A DNA stretch of 64,000 bases from Zygnema cylindricum. Taxonomy: Eukaryota > Streptophyta > Zygnematophyceae > Zygnematales > Zygnemataceae. The DNA lies in assembly GCA_037447655.1 (NCBI GenBank), contig JBBHKE010000999.1, positions 375,939 through 439,938 on the forward strand. Reading direction: 5' to 3'. The position numbers and the translations under genes were made by a program. The notes below the pieces were generated by a model. It worked only from the letters and a program-made list of their open reading frames with translations. It did not search any database and was not told the origin of the DNA. Every line of letters starts with the position of its first letter. Positions within the stretch are counted from its first letter, which is position 1. This document shows positions 12,737 through 24,000 of this stretch, piece after piece.

Positions 12737-15700
12737 ATCTCGCTTCTTAAAAGCTTTCACCATCCTTCGAGTGAGCACCTGCAGGAAAACAAGACAGGGT
12801 AGGTGTCAATATAGGTATATTAGGTGTCTTCAGCATTTGTTAAATTCACAACCTGCAATCACCCCAAATAGAATTGTTTCATTTTGGCTGGTCAAAACTT
12901 GATTGAAAAGAAAAAGGTTAGCATGATCCTGCCAGTGTCTCCAAAAATGTACAGCTTTCAGCTGTACATCGCTTGTACGGTAACCAATCGTAACCGAAAA
13001 CTACACTGCCCATTGTTATTAGAGTTAATAACACTAATTCGGTCGCGACTTTTTTTGGCAGAAAATCATGTAGTGTTAACAATACTATTTGAGGGAATGC
13101 AGTCTGCCACGTCTCCTTGCACTAAATTATCTATTATTACATACTCTAATTTGCATTAAAACTAATACATCCTTAACACTTAATAACGACGGGCAGTGTA
13201 CTGGCAGTACTGGCAGTACTTGCGATATCCCCAGTATTTACTTCAAAAAATAAAAATAAAATGAAGGATTATCCAAGTGACTCGCATAAAATAACATGTA
13301 CAGTGTTTCCAATACATATTCTGTCGTTTCTATGCAGATACTGAGATTATAGGCAATAATTTTCGCACGTAAAATTCGGGTTACACAGTACTTCCCATGG
13401 CTTCAGAATGTCCGTACATGACACTAATTTACTGCATTGAAGTTGGCAGTAGCTTCAGCTTTTTTATTACATATATTCTTCTAAAAGTAGTTTCCACTCA
13501 TGAAGGATTTACAGAACTGTAGACACAAACTGCAAGAAAAATGTTAACAAACTGAGCGCAAGCTAAGGCCTGTGATAGAATCCCACAGCCACATGCAAAC
13601 CTATTGGCAGAACCAAGAAAACAATCAGCCAAGTGGTCCATACGAGCCTTTGTATGAATACGATTATGGAACACAGAAAAGCTTTAAATGTTTGTGCGTA
13701 CAGCATCCCTTTTACTAGCGACCATACAAGGGAATTACAAATACACCATTTATTCAAATTCGTAGAAACCGTACGAATTGTATGAATCGTAATATCTTTG
13801 TAAAAGGATTACTCACGAATAGTGAGTAAATCAAGTACATATATTTCCACTAGATGAGAATCCTGCTAGTCATAGCCAGCCAAACCATAGCAAGACAACT
13901 CAACTGCTTCAAGTTGAGGACCAGGACAAAATGTCCCACACAAATCGCATTAAAAGTCAATACTCGCGTCTAACTGAAGAATTTGACAAACAGTTTATCG
14001 GTACTAAAAGAAAACCATTACCAAATAGAGACTTACCTTCATTCCCCAACGATATGCAGTTGTCCCCACGATTTCATGTCGCATAGGCACGAGCCATAAG
14101 ACTCCCAACATATAACACACATACCTATAAAGGCAAAAGACCAAAAAGTCAAACAACAGGAAAAAAAATGTATATGTTAAAACCAACACACGAGTAAAAC
14201 GAGTGAAAGAAACGGCCTTTTATAAAACAAAAATAGTGGTTCCATCTCAAGGGAAAGAAACAACATTGTCATAACAAGTAAAACATCAAAAGCTTGTACT
14301 TTATATCCATTTTCATAGAGTTCATCCATGTTTCACATGAAGGTTTCATCGGAGAACCTTGCACCACATTACATCGCTCAGATTAGCCTTTGATACAATT
14401 ACATTCCTTCCCATCCCCCTCCCTCCTCCCCACTCCCTGTCTCCTCTTCCTCTCCTGTCTTTCCTCCCCTCCTCTCTCTCTCTCCTCTCCCTCCCTTCCC
14501 CCTCCCTCCCCTCCCCCCTCCCTTCTCTCCCCTATTTTATGTATAATATACATATTATTATATGTGCAAATACATGTAACTATATGCTCTCTAAGTGAAA
14601 GAATCAAAATTCACCTCTCGGTTTGCTGATGCCGGTATAGCTCCACATATGACTCGCTCCTCTATACCGAATTCCCGCACATGCTGCATAACATCAGCCA
14701 GTATCGGTTTTCTTAATGAATGAAACAGAATCCATGAACAAATGAATCAAACAACAACCAAAAGCAATCTTTATTTTGGATTCAGTGAACGGTAGTAGTG
14801 CAAAGCGAACCTTGTCTCTAAATGGAAATGTATACAGCAAATTCAATCCATCCCTGAATTCATTTCAACTCATCATCTGTGAAGTCTTTCACTTTACAGT
14901 TAATATTACTATCGCAAATCTTCCGCCTTTAGATGTGCGAAATGCACTAAAATTCAGTTTACCGAATTGTTAGATAAACCTTCCTACAACGAAAAAAAAA
15001 GAAAAACATCTCAAATAAAACCTGATGACCTCATATCTTAACAGTAAAGCAAACATCTAAACCAGTGAAATTTGTGTAGTAAATGGCAAACGACGTGAGT
15101 CTTTTCCAAAACAGTTGAGCTAACTGTCCAGGATTGCTGAGCAACATTCAGTAATGTAAATTCCCAACAACGACAACAACAACAATTTCTACACAAATGA
15201 TATTGACATACAGCAAAAAAAAAAATATAACAAATTACAAAAGGCCCTCACTGTGGTCAGTTAGGTCCCAAAAATCTAATCAACTGAAAAAAAATCCTGC
15301 AATGATGTATTATCCGACCATAGTGGAAACAGCACTTGTGTTTACTTGTCACTTATCTCTCAGAGAGAGAGATGGGAGATGAGAGACCAGATGATGAGTA
15401 TCACTGACCTTCATTGTGTCAGCTACAGCATTAGCTTCTTTGAAGTCGAGGTAGAAAATAAGCCCCTCCACTGGAACAAACTCAGTAAGAACCTACTCCA
15501 AGTACAGCCCGTCCGTTTGTCATGTAAAAAAACCACACCACTTAGAAACAAAAAGCAATCAAGCTTGAACCATCGATCAAACTCAAAAGCATATGCATCT
15601 ATTGGAAACTATTATAAGAAGCTGACGATTGCATATTGAATATCAGCCACAAAAACAGAAATGGGATAATACATCAACTGATAAGTTTTCAATTCTAGAA

Positions 15701-17581
15701 TATACCTCAATGAGAGTTGGTACTGTCAATCCCTTCCCACGATAAGGAAAATTCTGTCCATTGTCTAAAGTAAACCGATAGCCAGCATCGAGTTCCCTGC
15801 AAGAAAATCAGAGCTGGTAATATTCCTAAATTTCGACAGAATGGCAAAGATCTAAACACAGACTTGGGTCTTCTCATTACAAATTGAACAATAACAAGAA
15901 AATTTAAGCCACACACGTCTCCACATAACAACATTTGAAAGTCGAGGTCAGCTATTGGCATAGACAGTCTTACCTTATCTCTTCTAAGGTGAAGGAGGAC
16001 ACAAGTCCTGTCCCATTAGTTGTTGCATCTACTGACTCATTGTGCATAACAACCTGTCAAAAAAAGCATACCACAATTTCAACAGTAAGATTGTACCATA
16101 GAAAAAAAAAAAAAAAAAAAAAACGCTGGTACAGCTGTTTTGACTAGTTAAGTTAGTAAAAAGACAGACCAAATGACCATCCTTTGTTTTTTGGATGTCA
16201 AACTCCAGCAGTTGAGTCCTCCTTTTGAGACCAGTCTCATCGGTCCACTCGACTGCATTGCGAAAAGCCAACATAGTATTCTCTGGCCATATTCGACTGC
16301 CTCCTCTGCAGTCGAGAAAAATAAGGAAATGGGAAAGAAAATGGAGGTGTCAATAATTACTGCATTGCATTACAGTGGTGACTCCACATGAATATCTCTA
16401 AAGAGACAACAGTACAAACCTTCATGTGATTAGACTGATCCACATAACATGCTGGATATTGAACTGATCAGGGATACTTTATGATGCAGTGTTAATAAGG
16501 CAATATACACGTGTACAAAGAATTTCCTGGTAAAACTGCTTCAAAAGTGGCAAAAAATCCAATCACAGTTTGCTGATGTGTTCAAACCATATGCTCACCT
16601 GTGGCTTGCATGAATAGGCGTCTTCAGTTTTGCAAGGACTGGCTTTGTAGAATGGCTGACAGACACATCCCGTCGAAAGTATTTTTCATAAATAGGCTTA
16701 ATAGCAACTACAAATGCTACAAAACCGCCTGCAGCCAGTATTATACGCTGCATTCCTCCTGCTTGCTGCAATAAAAGATTTCAAACTTTTTGAGCATAGA
16801 GGTGATGAATATGGAGAAAAGAGAAATGTAGGTCAGCAACTATATAAAAGCAAAACTTGTAATGTTTTTAGGCAGGCATTGCAACAGAATTTCACGAAAA
16901 AAAAATCTCTACCTATCATATTCGCATGCCTCAGGGAACCCTGATATCCGAAATCAAAGAACTGGCTCCACTCTAAGCACAGCAAATAGATACAATTTCA
17001 GCACTTGTTAAAAGACATAAATTGTATTTTGGCTGAGAGATAAATACAAGATGTCAAGCCCGAAATGCGAAGCTAAACATAATGTTAAGACCAAACAATA
17101 GTTTTTGGAAGTAAGACAGAGAAAGAATCCTACAGTTAAGAACCATTACGACGAGGTTTCATCAAGAACAGAAAAAAAAACGGGTTGCTATAGTGAGGTC
17201 ATTTGCAATCGTATGACTTAAAATCTACACTCCTGCATTTTCATTCTAATACAGACAGTGTTTGTTTCATCACGATTCTAAACTCACATGGACAGTAATT
17301 ATGACTGTAGGTGGTTCCAGTGCGGCTGCCATCCTCCTTTTCCTATCATTATCTTCCCATTTACCGGGGGGAAAAGACCCTAAATATGCTCCATTCACTG
17401 GATGAATAGGAAATTTACTAACTCGCGCATCTACAACAGAGGAACTCTTCAGATTGCCTTTGTTTGGTTTGTTGGAATTGATATAGCTCAGGTCTTGAAA
17501 AGATGCGTTTTTTGGCAGTTTACAACTATATCTATCACAAAGATAGCGCACAATAGACTTTTTCGGACGTGATCGCAGCAT
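12737..17581 (-). CDS. Glycerophosphodiester phosphodiesterase-like protein (GDE4-like), C-terminus unresolved
   Basis: Exons: 17581-17288, 16765-16599, 16305-16170, 16053-15974, 15796-15706, 15492-15409, 14683-14615, 14376-14300 (less certain), 14124-14037, 12778-12737. All join in phase to at least 376 aa. An in-frame TAA five codons upstream supports the ATG at 17581. Residues 1-98 are basic and Ser-rich, possibly a targeting region; 106-122 is a hydrophobic segment. The GDPD core begins with HRGG (153-156), PENT (161-164) and EFD (188-190), then VVMHNE (200-205), VPTLIEVL and a second hydrophobic block YMLGVLWLVPM. This order (membrane segment, HRG, later hydrophobic insertion) resembles animal GDE4-type enzymes, which hydrolyse glycerophospho- or lysophospho-diesters. 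The usual Asp after the second His is Asn. The C-terminal WxxN and TDxP motifs were not found. Open pieces at 12620-12560 and about 12510-12441 could be further exons but do not look like GDPD. There are MITEs in and near its introns. Confidence 0.8.
13002..13200. mobile_element. Short CACCGC-family MITE in a GDPD intron
   Basis: About 199 bp, TIRs TACACTGCCCATTGTTATTAG and its inverted match ending GGGCAGTGTA. It shares subterminal TTATTAGAGTTA and GGTCGCGACTTTTTTGG with the copy at 56082-56282. Confidence 0.8.
14403..14535. repeat. C/T-rich simple-sequence tract in a GDPD intron
   Basis: Nearly pure pyrimidine on the plus strand (purine on the coding strand), with CTCC and TCTC units. Long ORFs here come from low complexity. 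Confidence 0.9.
16102..16123. repeat. Poly(A) tract
   Basis: 22 consecutive A on the plus strand (a T tract for the minus-strand gene) in the intron just upstream of the exon at 16053-15974. Confidence 0.9.
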
Positions 17582-20500
17582 TTTAAATAAATCTTAAACA
17601 GAAAGTTACCAATTTTCCGTAACTGTTCAGAAATTATGAACAGCGATAAAATAATGATAACCTTTCCTCCGCCTTTCTTTCGAAGTTTAGGCTTTTAAAT
17701 ACATTTGTAGAGATCATAGTGGTAGCTCCTACCAGAACTACAGCATTTTAATTTTCACAAATTGAGGAAACCACACGCCTCCTTGTGTTTTCAAACAACA
17801 AAAATCGTGATAAAAGAAAGGAAATGGACAATTGAATGAGAGTCGCTTCAACTGAATAAAAAAATGTTCACTTACTATATTTCCTACACACTTTTGACTT
17901 AAATACATTTGCCAATTTATATTTTCGTCTTGAAAAATTTACCTTATGTGCACTGATTTTCCTTTGTCACTAAAGTACCACTCACTAATATTCCATTTAT
18001 TAATATTTTCCCCCTTTACTAAGTTTGCCAAATGACGGAATAAGAGTCACAATGCTAAGCTTGATTGGACTCTTCCACTGATAACAGGTCACAAAATTAA
18101 ATTGTCGACTAAATGGACAAACTGAGTATAAGTAACAAACTGTCCTTACTATTGAATTGGGTTCATTCATCCACCTGAAAGTCAGACAATCAAACGTTCC
18201 TATCCAAATTAATCTCCAGAAAGAAACACACCATTCAAACACTCAAGCATGAAAGTGTAAATAGTCGAATCTTAACAAAAAATGAATAAACAAAAATATA
18301 CTCACATAAACTTAAAAAAAAAAAAAAAAAACAAATATTTAATTTCCTCTATTAGGAAAAGTTTCTACGGGAATAATTTTTTAAGAGATTCCTACCTCCA
18401 TGACCATATTAAGCTCCAAATTGTTACAGTGAAGTCACCAGAGAAACAAAAGTGGAGATGAGAACAATCAGAGGGAAACGAGGCCGGCAGATGCTGATTT
18501 CAAAAAGGCATCTTCCCTTTCGAACGGCAATTTGGTATTGCCACGTGGCAGCCATGGGCGAAACACGGGAAAACGTGACATGACACTGAAATGACATGGA
18601 GGGCCATAAAGAATCCAAAACATTCTCAAGTACAAGAATGTAGATGGAAAGTACATTATTCGTACAGAAACTCGTAGTGTACTACAGTACAGTACTGTAC
18701 TGTACTGTACTGTCATAGGGTTGTCAATTGAAACTTTGAAAGTGTGACAAACTAATCAAAATTAGAGTGTCTATATCGGTACTGTCGCTACTAACTGATA
18801 CCAATAATCAAAATATTGATTCAACATATCGATCAGAAGAATATCGCGACGCTTGACAAGTAGATTGGTCCTACATGCCGATACAAAAATAAAGCGATAA
18901 CTGACCACCATCTTTACTCTTTTTTTTCTTTTCTCTTTGAAGGTTTTTTGGTTCGGCCTTTTGCCCAACCCAACCAGTGTTGTGTTTGCACCAATACCTC
19001 CAGAATCATTAAAACATTTTTCTGGTATTTTAGTCGTTTAAACTGATGTAAACATTTCTCAAGTTTTAACCCACCATTTTTCATCGTAAAATATTCTATG
19101 GGTTACCCATGGATATACCATACTTGCTGAGAAGATTTCTTTAAATTTATTTTGATCCCATGACTTTGGAAGGATGTCAAAATGGTGTTCAAACATGCAA
19201 TGGATACCAACGCTATAAACCTAATTTGCCGATGCCCATAAACAAGTTTGAACTAAATTAGTATTATATATTACAATTTCGCATTAACAATCATAACTCC
19301 ACGGCGGGCAGTGTAGCTTTACCGATACTCGTGAAATGTCATCCAGTGTTCCACATCACTTGTTGAAGCATTGGAATTCGAAAGGAAGATTGCATCCGAT
19401 ATCTGTGGAGAACGTTCATAAATTCTACAAATCATGAAAAGTAAAATCAAACAAAGAAAAAGGCTACTACTTGTACTCACAAACGATATGGTGGACAGCA
19501 ATGCCGGAATGCAGGCAAGCGCAGGAGCACATGGTTTTAGAAACTTAGAACAGCTTTCTTGCGAAGATTTTTATCACTGAAATGCCGAAGTTCTGTCAAG
19601 AGTCTTCTTTTTCCTCTTGTCATTACTAAATCATGTGAACCGTGCTATTTAGTATGCCCGCAACAGCAGCTGTTAACATGTTTTATTTCTTATTCATTGA
19701 TGCACAGAAACTCGTCAATAATAGCATCGCATCTTAATTTATATATACATCCCCGAACTCCCAGTACTGTGTTGAATATCCACCCATGAGATTTAAACAA
19801 ATTATAGATATTGTGGCAGGATAAATTAAAAAGCACGATGGTAAACCATCTGAGTCCGGGGATACAAAAGGGGTGGCATGGCCGAAACTGAATAAGTACT
19901 TTCGACTGGACAACGGAAATTACTTTTAGAGGTACCACGTAACAACATCAGCTCATCCTAAAGTTTGTTTATCTTCAAAGAATGTGGCCAACAATAATAA
20001 ACCACAGAATTAATTACACATGGTGCAGTTTGCTTTAAATAATATCCAAAAACAGGACAAATAGACTGACAAATGAAAATGATGTGAATTTACTGAGATA
20101 TAAAATCCAGAATTTTTTACACTCAAACATTTCCAGAAACCCTGTTTGAAAAAAACCACACACAAAAACTAGCGAAAGAAAATTATACGCACACAAATCA
20201 AAGAAAAGAAGCCGTGAAATTTGCAAACATGGAGGGGGGTGAGGAGGAGGCGGAGCTATTTATACTCTTTTGGGAATAATGGGAGAAGTGTTGCCTGCAC
20301 ATTGAACCCTAATCCTAGCGAACCAATTTCTAAAAAACCACCCATACTTTTTGTGGTTTCTCACAATCCACCGATATTTATTGAAGCAAAAATACCTATT
20401 TTACTTCCAACCAAAAATACAGTGGCTCTGAGACCGGCCTGACTTGCTATCTCTACTCCGTTTAGGAAAAAACAAAAAAAAGAGAGAGTCAACATATTTG

Positions 20501-21024
20501 GTTGAAGATTTCAGTATGAGAAGCAGACATGGGAAACTGAGAAGTTCCTACAAAACAGATTTTGATTCTCTTAGTTCACCTTTTCTAACTAATTTCCTTT
20601 TTGACGAAACGAGCAGTACCTTCGGCACGAGGTCATCTTTCTCTAGCCACCGTGATCGCCTACAAAACTTTTCCTATGCTAAAAGACCAAAAAACATGCA
20701 AAAGAAAAATGCTCTAGCGCGACCGGAATCTAACTCCAAAAGCGAAATAAGACTACAGTAGATTAATAATCAGTTTTTGGAAACAAAAGAACCTTATCAG
20801 AGCTTTTTCAGGTTGACTATTACACCACCTCTCTCAACTCCCATATTTCCATTTAATTATTCACTTTAACCGCAAGCTTTTTATCACTTTATCCTATTGA
20901 AGTGGGCGATAGACTTTACGAAATTACAAAGTTTCTAGTCGATTTTAAACGAAAGAATGAAATTACGAACTCAATCTAGAAACAAAAGCAAAAATCCTAC
21001 CCATGTCAAAAAAGAGAAAAAGAG
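17582..21024. other. Intergenic, GDPD 5' side to kinase 3' side
   Basis: No gene recognised. At 18683-18713 there is a TACTG/CAGTA palindromic run. A CACCGC-family terminus ends at 19315 (GGGCAGTGTA). At 19819-19896 there is a dispersed repeat shared with 27895-27985. Degenerate TATCG/CGATA-rich sequence at 18770-18850 resembles the interior of the MULE-like elements. Confidence 0.4.
19819..19896. repeat. Dispersed repeat, copy 1 (DSDGLPS repeat)
   Basis: Shares GATGGTAAACCATCTGAGTC and flanking bases with 27895-27985. The minus strand reads HATPFV..DSDGLPS.FLI. Its core GATGGTAAACCATC is a 14-bp near-palindrome. Function unknown. Confidence 0.7.
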
Positions 21025-24000
21025 TCATCTAATTTCCTTCCCTTTACAGGGACCTTCCGCTTGCAAAATACTTTCTAATGGCTGTAAAAGATCTCGCATT
21101 TCCGGTCTAAATTCGGCGTCAAGAGCCGTGCAATGTTTTGCGAGAATCGCGAGTCTTGTAGCTCCGTCTCGAGAATATTCACCGTTAAGAGCCGGATCCA
21201 TAAGCTCTTTTAAGTTCACGTCTCTTTCGGCCAAAAAAGGTTGAGCCCAAGCAGTCAAAGGTCGGTCTGAAGTCCCAGGAGCTCGTCTTCCCGTAAGAAG
21301 TTCCAAAAGTAAAACTCCAAAAGAATACACGTCACTCTTTTTGGTCAGATGTCCTACAAAACGGACGAAACAAACAAAAGACCAGTTCGATCACTGTTCA
21401 GAAATAAAATTTGCAACTTTTCAAGAAAACATGCATGTACACGCTCTCAAAAGTTTAAATTGAGTGTCATAGAGTCTTCTTATCAGACAGAAAACAGTCA
21501 AAAAATATAATAAAATAAAAAATGAAAAACCAGCCTTAAAATCTTTGGTAGTCCTGACTCCTCACCTGTTTCTGCATAGTGGATCCAACAATCTCACTTA
21601 TGAATCTTCACCTTTCACAGTCTCGACTCAAATGGGAGAGAGCCTTTGTATCAGACAAAAACCAGACAGAAAAATAAACAAAACAAAACAAAAAACGGGA
21701 AAACAGTTTGCAAACCTATCTATCACCAACTCCTCACCTGTTTCCGCATACAGTGGATCCAAATATCCCGCGGTTCCCTTAACTAAAGTCGTCACGTGTG
21801 ACACATTTCCTTCGGGACCCTCTTTTGCTAAACCAAAATCAGTGACGCATGCATTAAATTCCTGCAAAACGCTTTCACCAGCTCGATCAAAATTTATCGA
21901 AGCAGATGAGGAGAGGGAGGAGGACGACGAGATGGAGAAGGAGAGAGGCAGTCAGTGAGGGAGGGAGGAAGGGAAATAAAAGGAGAAAGAAAGAGATTAC
22001 TTATTTAAAGAGGAGAGATGAAACAAACGTTCACATTCTGAGTGGTAAAAAAATGGCAGAATACGTGAAGAACTGGTTACACTGACTAATCTTAAAGGAC
22101 ATGCAAATTACAGAAGAAATCCAAAAGGACAAGATAACAGATAGAAGGCAAAAGCAATCATCTATCCTCTCCTCTCTGCTCCTCCCCTGTTTTGCCCTGT
22201 CCTGTCCCTCCCATATTCAATATTTCCTATGCATCAATCCAGTCCTTAATATTTTCTGAATCCAGTCCTTCGTTGCCCTTCCCTCCTCTCCACTTCTGAA
22301 CTTTCCTGCCATTAGCAGTAGTTTCCATGCATCCAACATGGCTTTTTGATTAACATTATGTAAATTTAATCCTTGTTTGCGACTCACATTATCGAGTAGA
22401 ACATTACACGCTTTCACATCCCGGTGAATGACTTCATGTGCGTGAAGAAACCTCAAACCTTCCGCAGCATCACGAGCTATACTGCATCGTTGCTTCCACG
22501 ACAGTACACGAGACGGGTCATTGCCTGAAAAAAACAAAGACCATCTAAGATTGCTTCATAAACATGTTCCTACTTGCAGAACAAATTCATCCCCGCTATT
22601 GTTATACATAACTACATTCCTACAAGCAGATATTACTTGACCATAAAATTAACTTCATAAAGACAATGCTACTCGCGAAAAAAGCCCAGCTACACTGCCC
22701 ATCGCTACCATCACTATTAGTGTAAAAGTTGTATTAAAGCGAAATTACAGTAGTGCTATACATTTGTACCACTTCGCCCGATTCATAAATTATTCTATTT
22801 TGTCCATAAAACTGTGCCAAGCTCAATCAAATATTTTAAATTTTGCAATAGAGGCTTGGTATTCTATGTACATATGTGACTGGCCGCTACAGAACGAATT
22901 GTTTGACGAACAATTCTACAGGTTATGCGATCTGTGAACATTAAGGCATATTACCATAGCGAACATATTGCAATCTGTTAAACTGTTGCAACGTAAACAT
23001 GAAGCGTCCCGTCAGGAAAAGTGTTTTTACATTGTCATACGACAGCATAGCAGCGACAGCATGTGAATGTGCATGTGCATAAGTTCGCTGAACTTTTCCG
23101 GCGAGACGCCTGCCGTATACGTCCCGACACCAAAACATATTTCACGATTGAAATCTGTCCTTAACCAGATGGATAGGAAGTGGTCGATTTGGTGATCAAT
23201 TCCTGTCAGCGTCAAATTATCCAAACAGATTTTTCTAATATTTGTACTCCAATACCAAACATTTTCCAGCCGTTTGTAATACAGTTGTCCTTCTTTAAAG
23301 GCACAGTCTGCAAGTGATTATTTTTGAAACAAATAGTGTAGCACTACAGTAGAACAAATAATACAGATTTAGGTCTGATTGACGTGGCCGATTTAAGGCC
23401 ACTTTTTGGAAAACAAACACCAATTTATGATTTCCGGCCAAAAACCGTCGCGACCAGATTACTGTTTATTAACACTAATAGCAATACACACTGTACTTCA
23501 GAAAGATATAACTGACTGACCAGCCCTCTTTGATCACTTCATAAACACTAGCCCACTCTAAGAAGAATTCAAGCAGCCCGCCCTACCTCCCCTCCCATCC
23601 CTCCCTCCTCCCTCCCTTCCTTCCTCTCCTCCTCCTCCTCCCATCACTCCCGAGAAACCTTTCTTAAGTTTACTCATAAAACAATGCAAGAACAGTGCTA
23701 TCATGCAAGAAATAAATGTCTTCTTTAACATGACCCCATCAAGATATTCCTGCCTTCTTGAAACAACTTGCCCCGTCTTATAGCATTTTAATGAAATTTT
23801 CTGCCTGCAAGAAAAACTATCTTCTCTACCTGATAAAGATATTGCTGCCTACAGGAAAGTGAGCGGAATTAAAACGACATTATGCACGCTGTTAGTTTTC
23901 ATGTTTTTTTCGGCCTTTAAACTTGTTAACCTCAGTGGACCCTTTGTTAAATTATTAATCCAAAGGTTGGAACGGAAAGCTAAGATTCTTGCCTTCCAAT

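Noticed and set aside
14359-14629. Overlapping 74-79 codon ORFs on both strands
   Set aside because: Artefacts of the C/T-rich simple-sequence tract.
19319-19501. Minus-strand 60-codon ORF with an AG before ISDAIFLSNSNAS, possible last exon
   Set aside because: No upstream exon or known domain could be linked to it.
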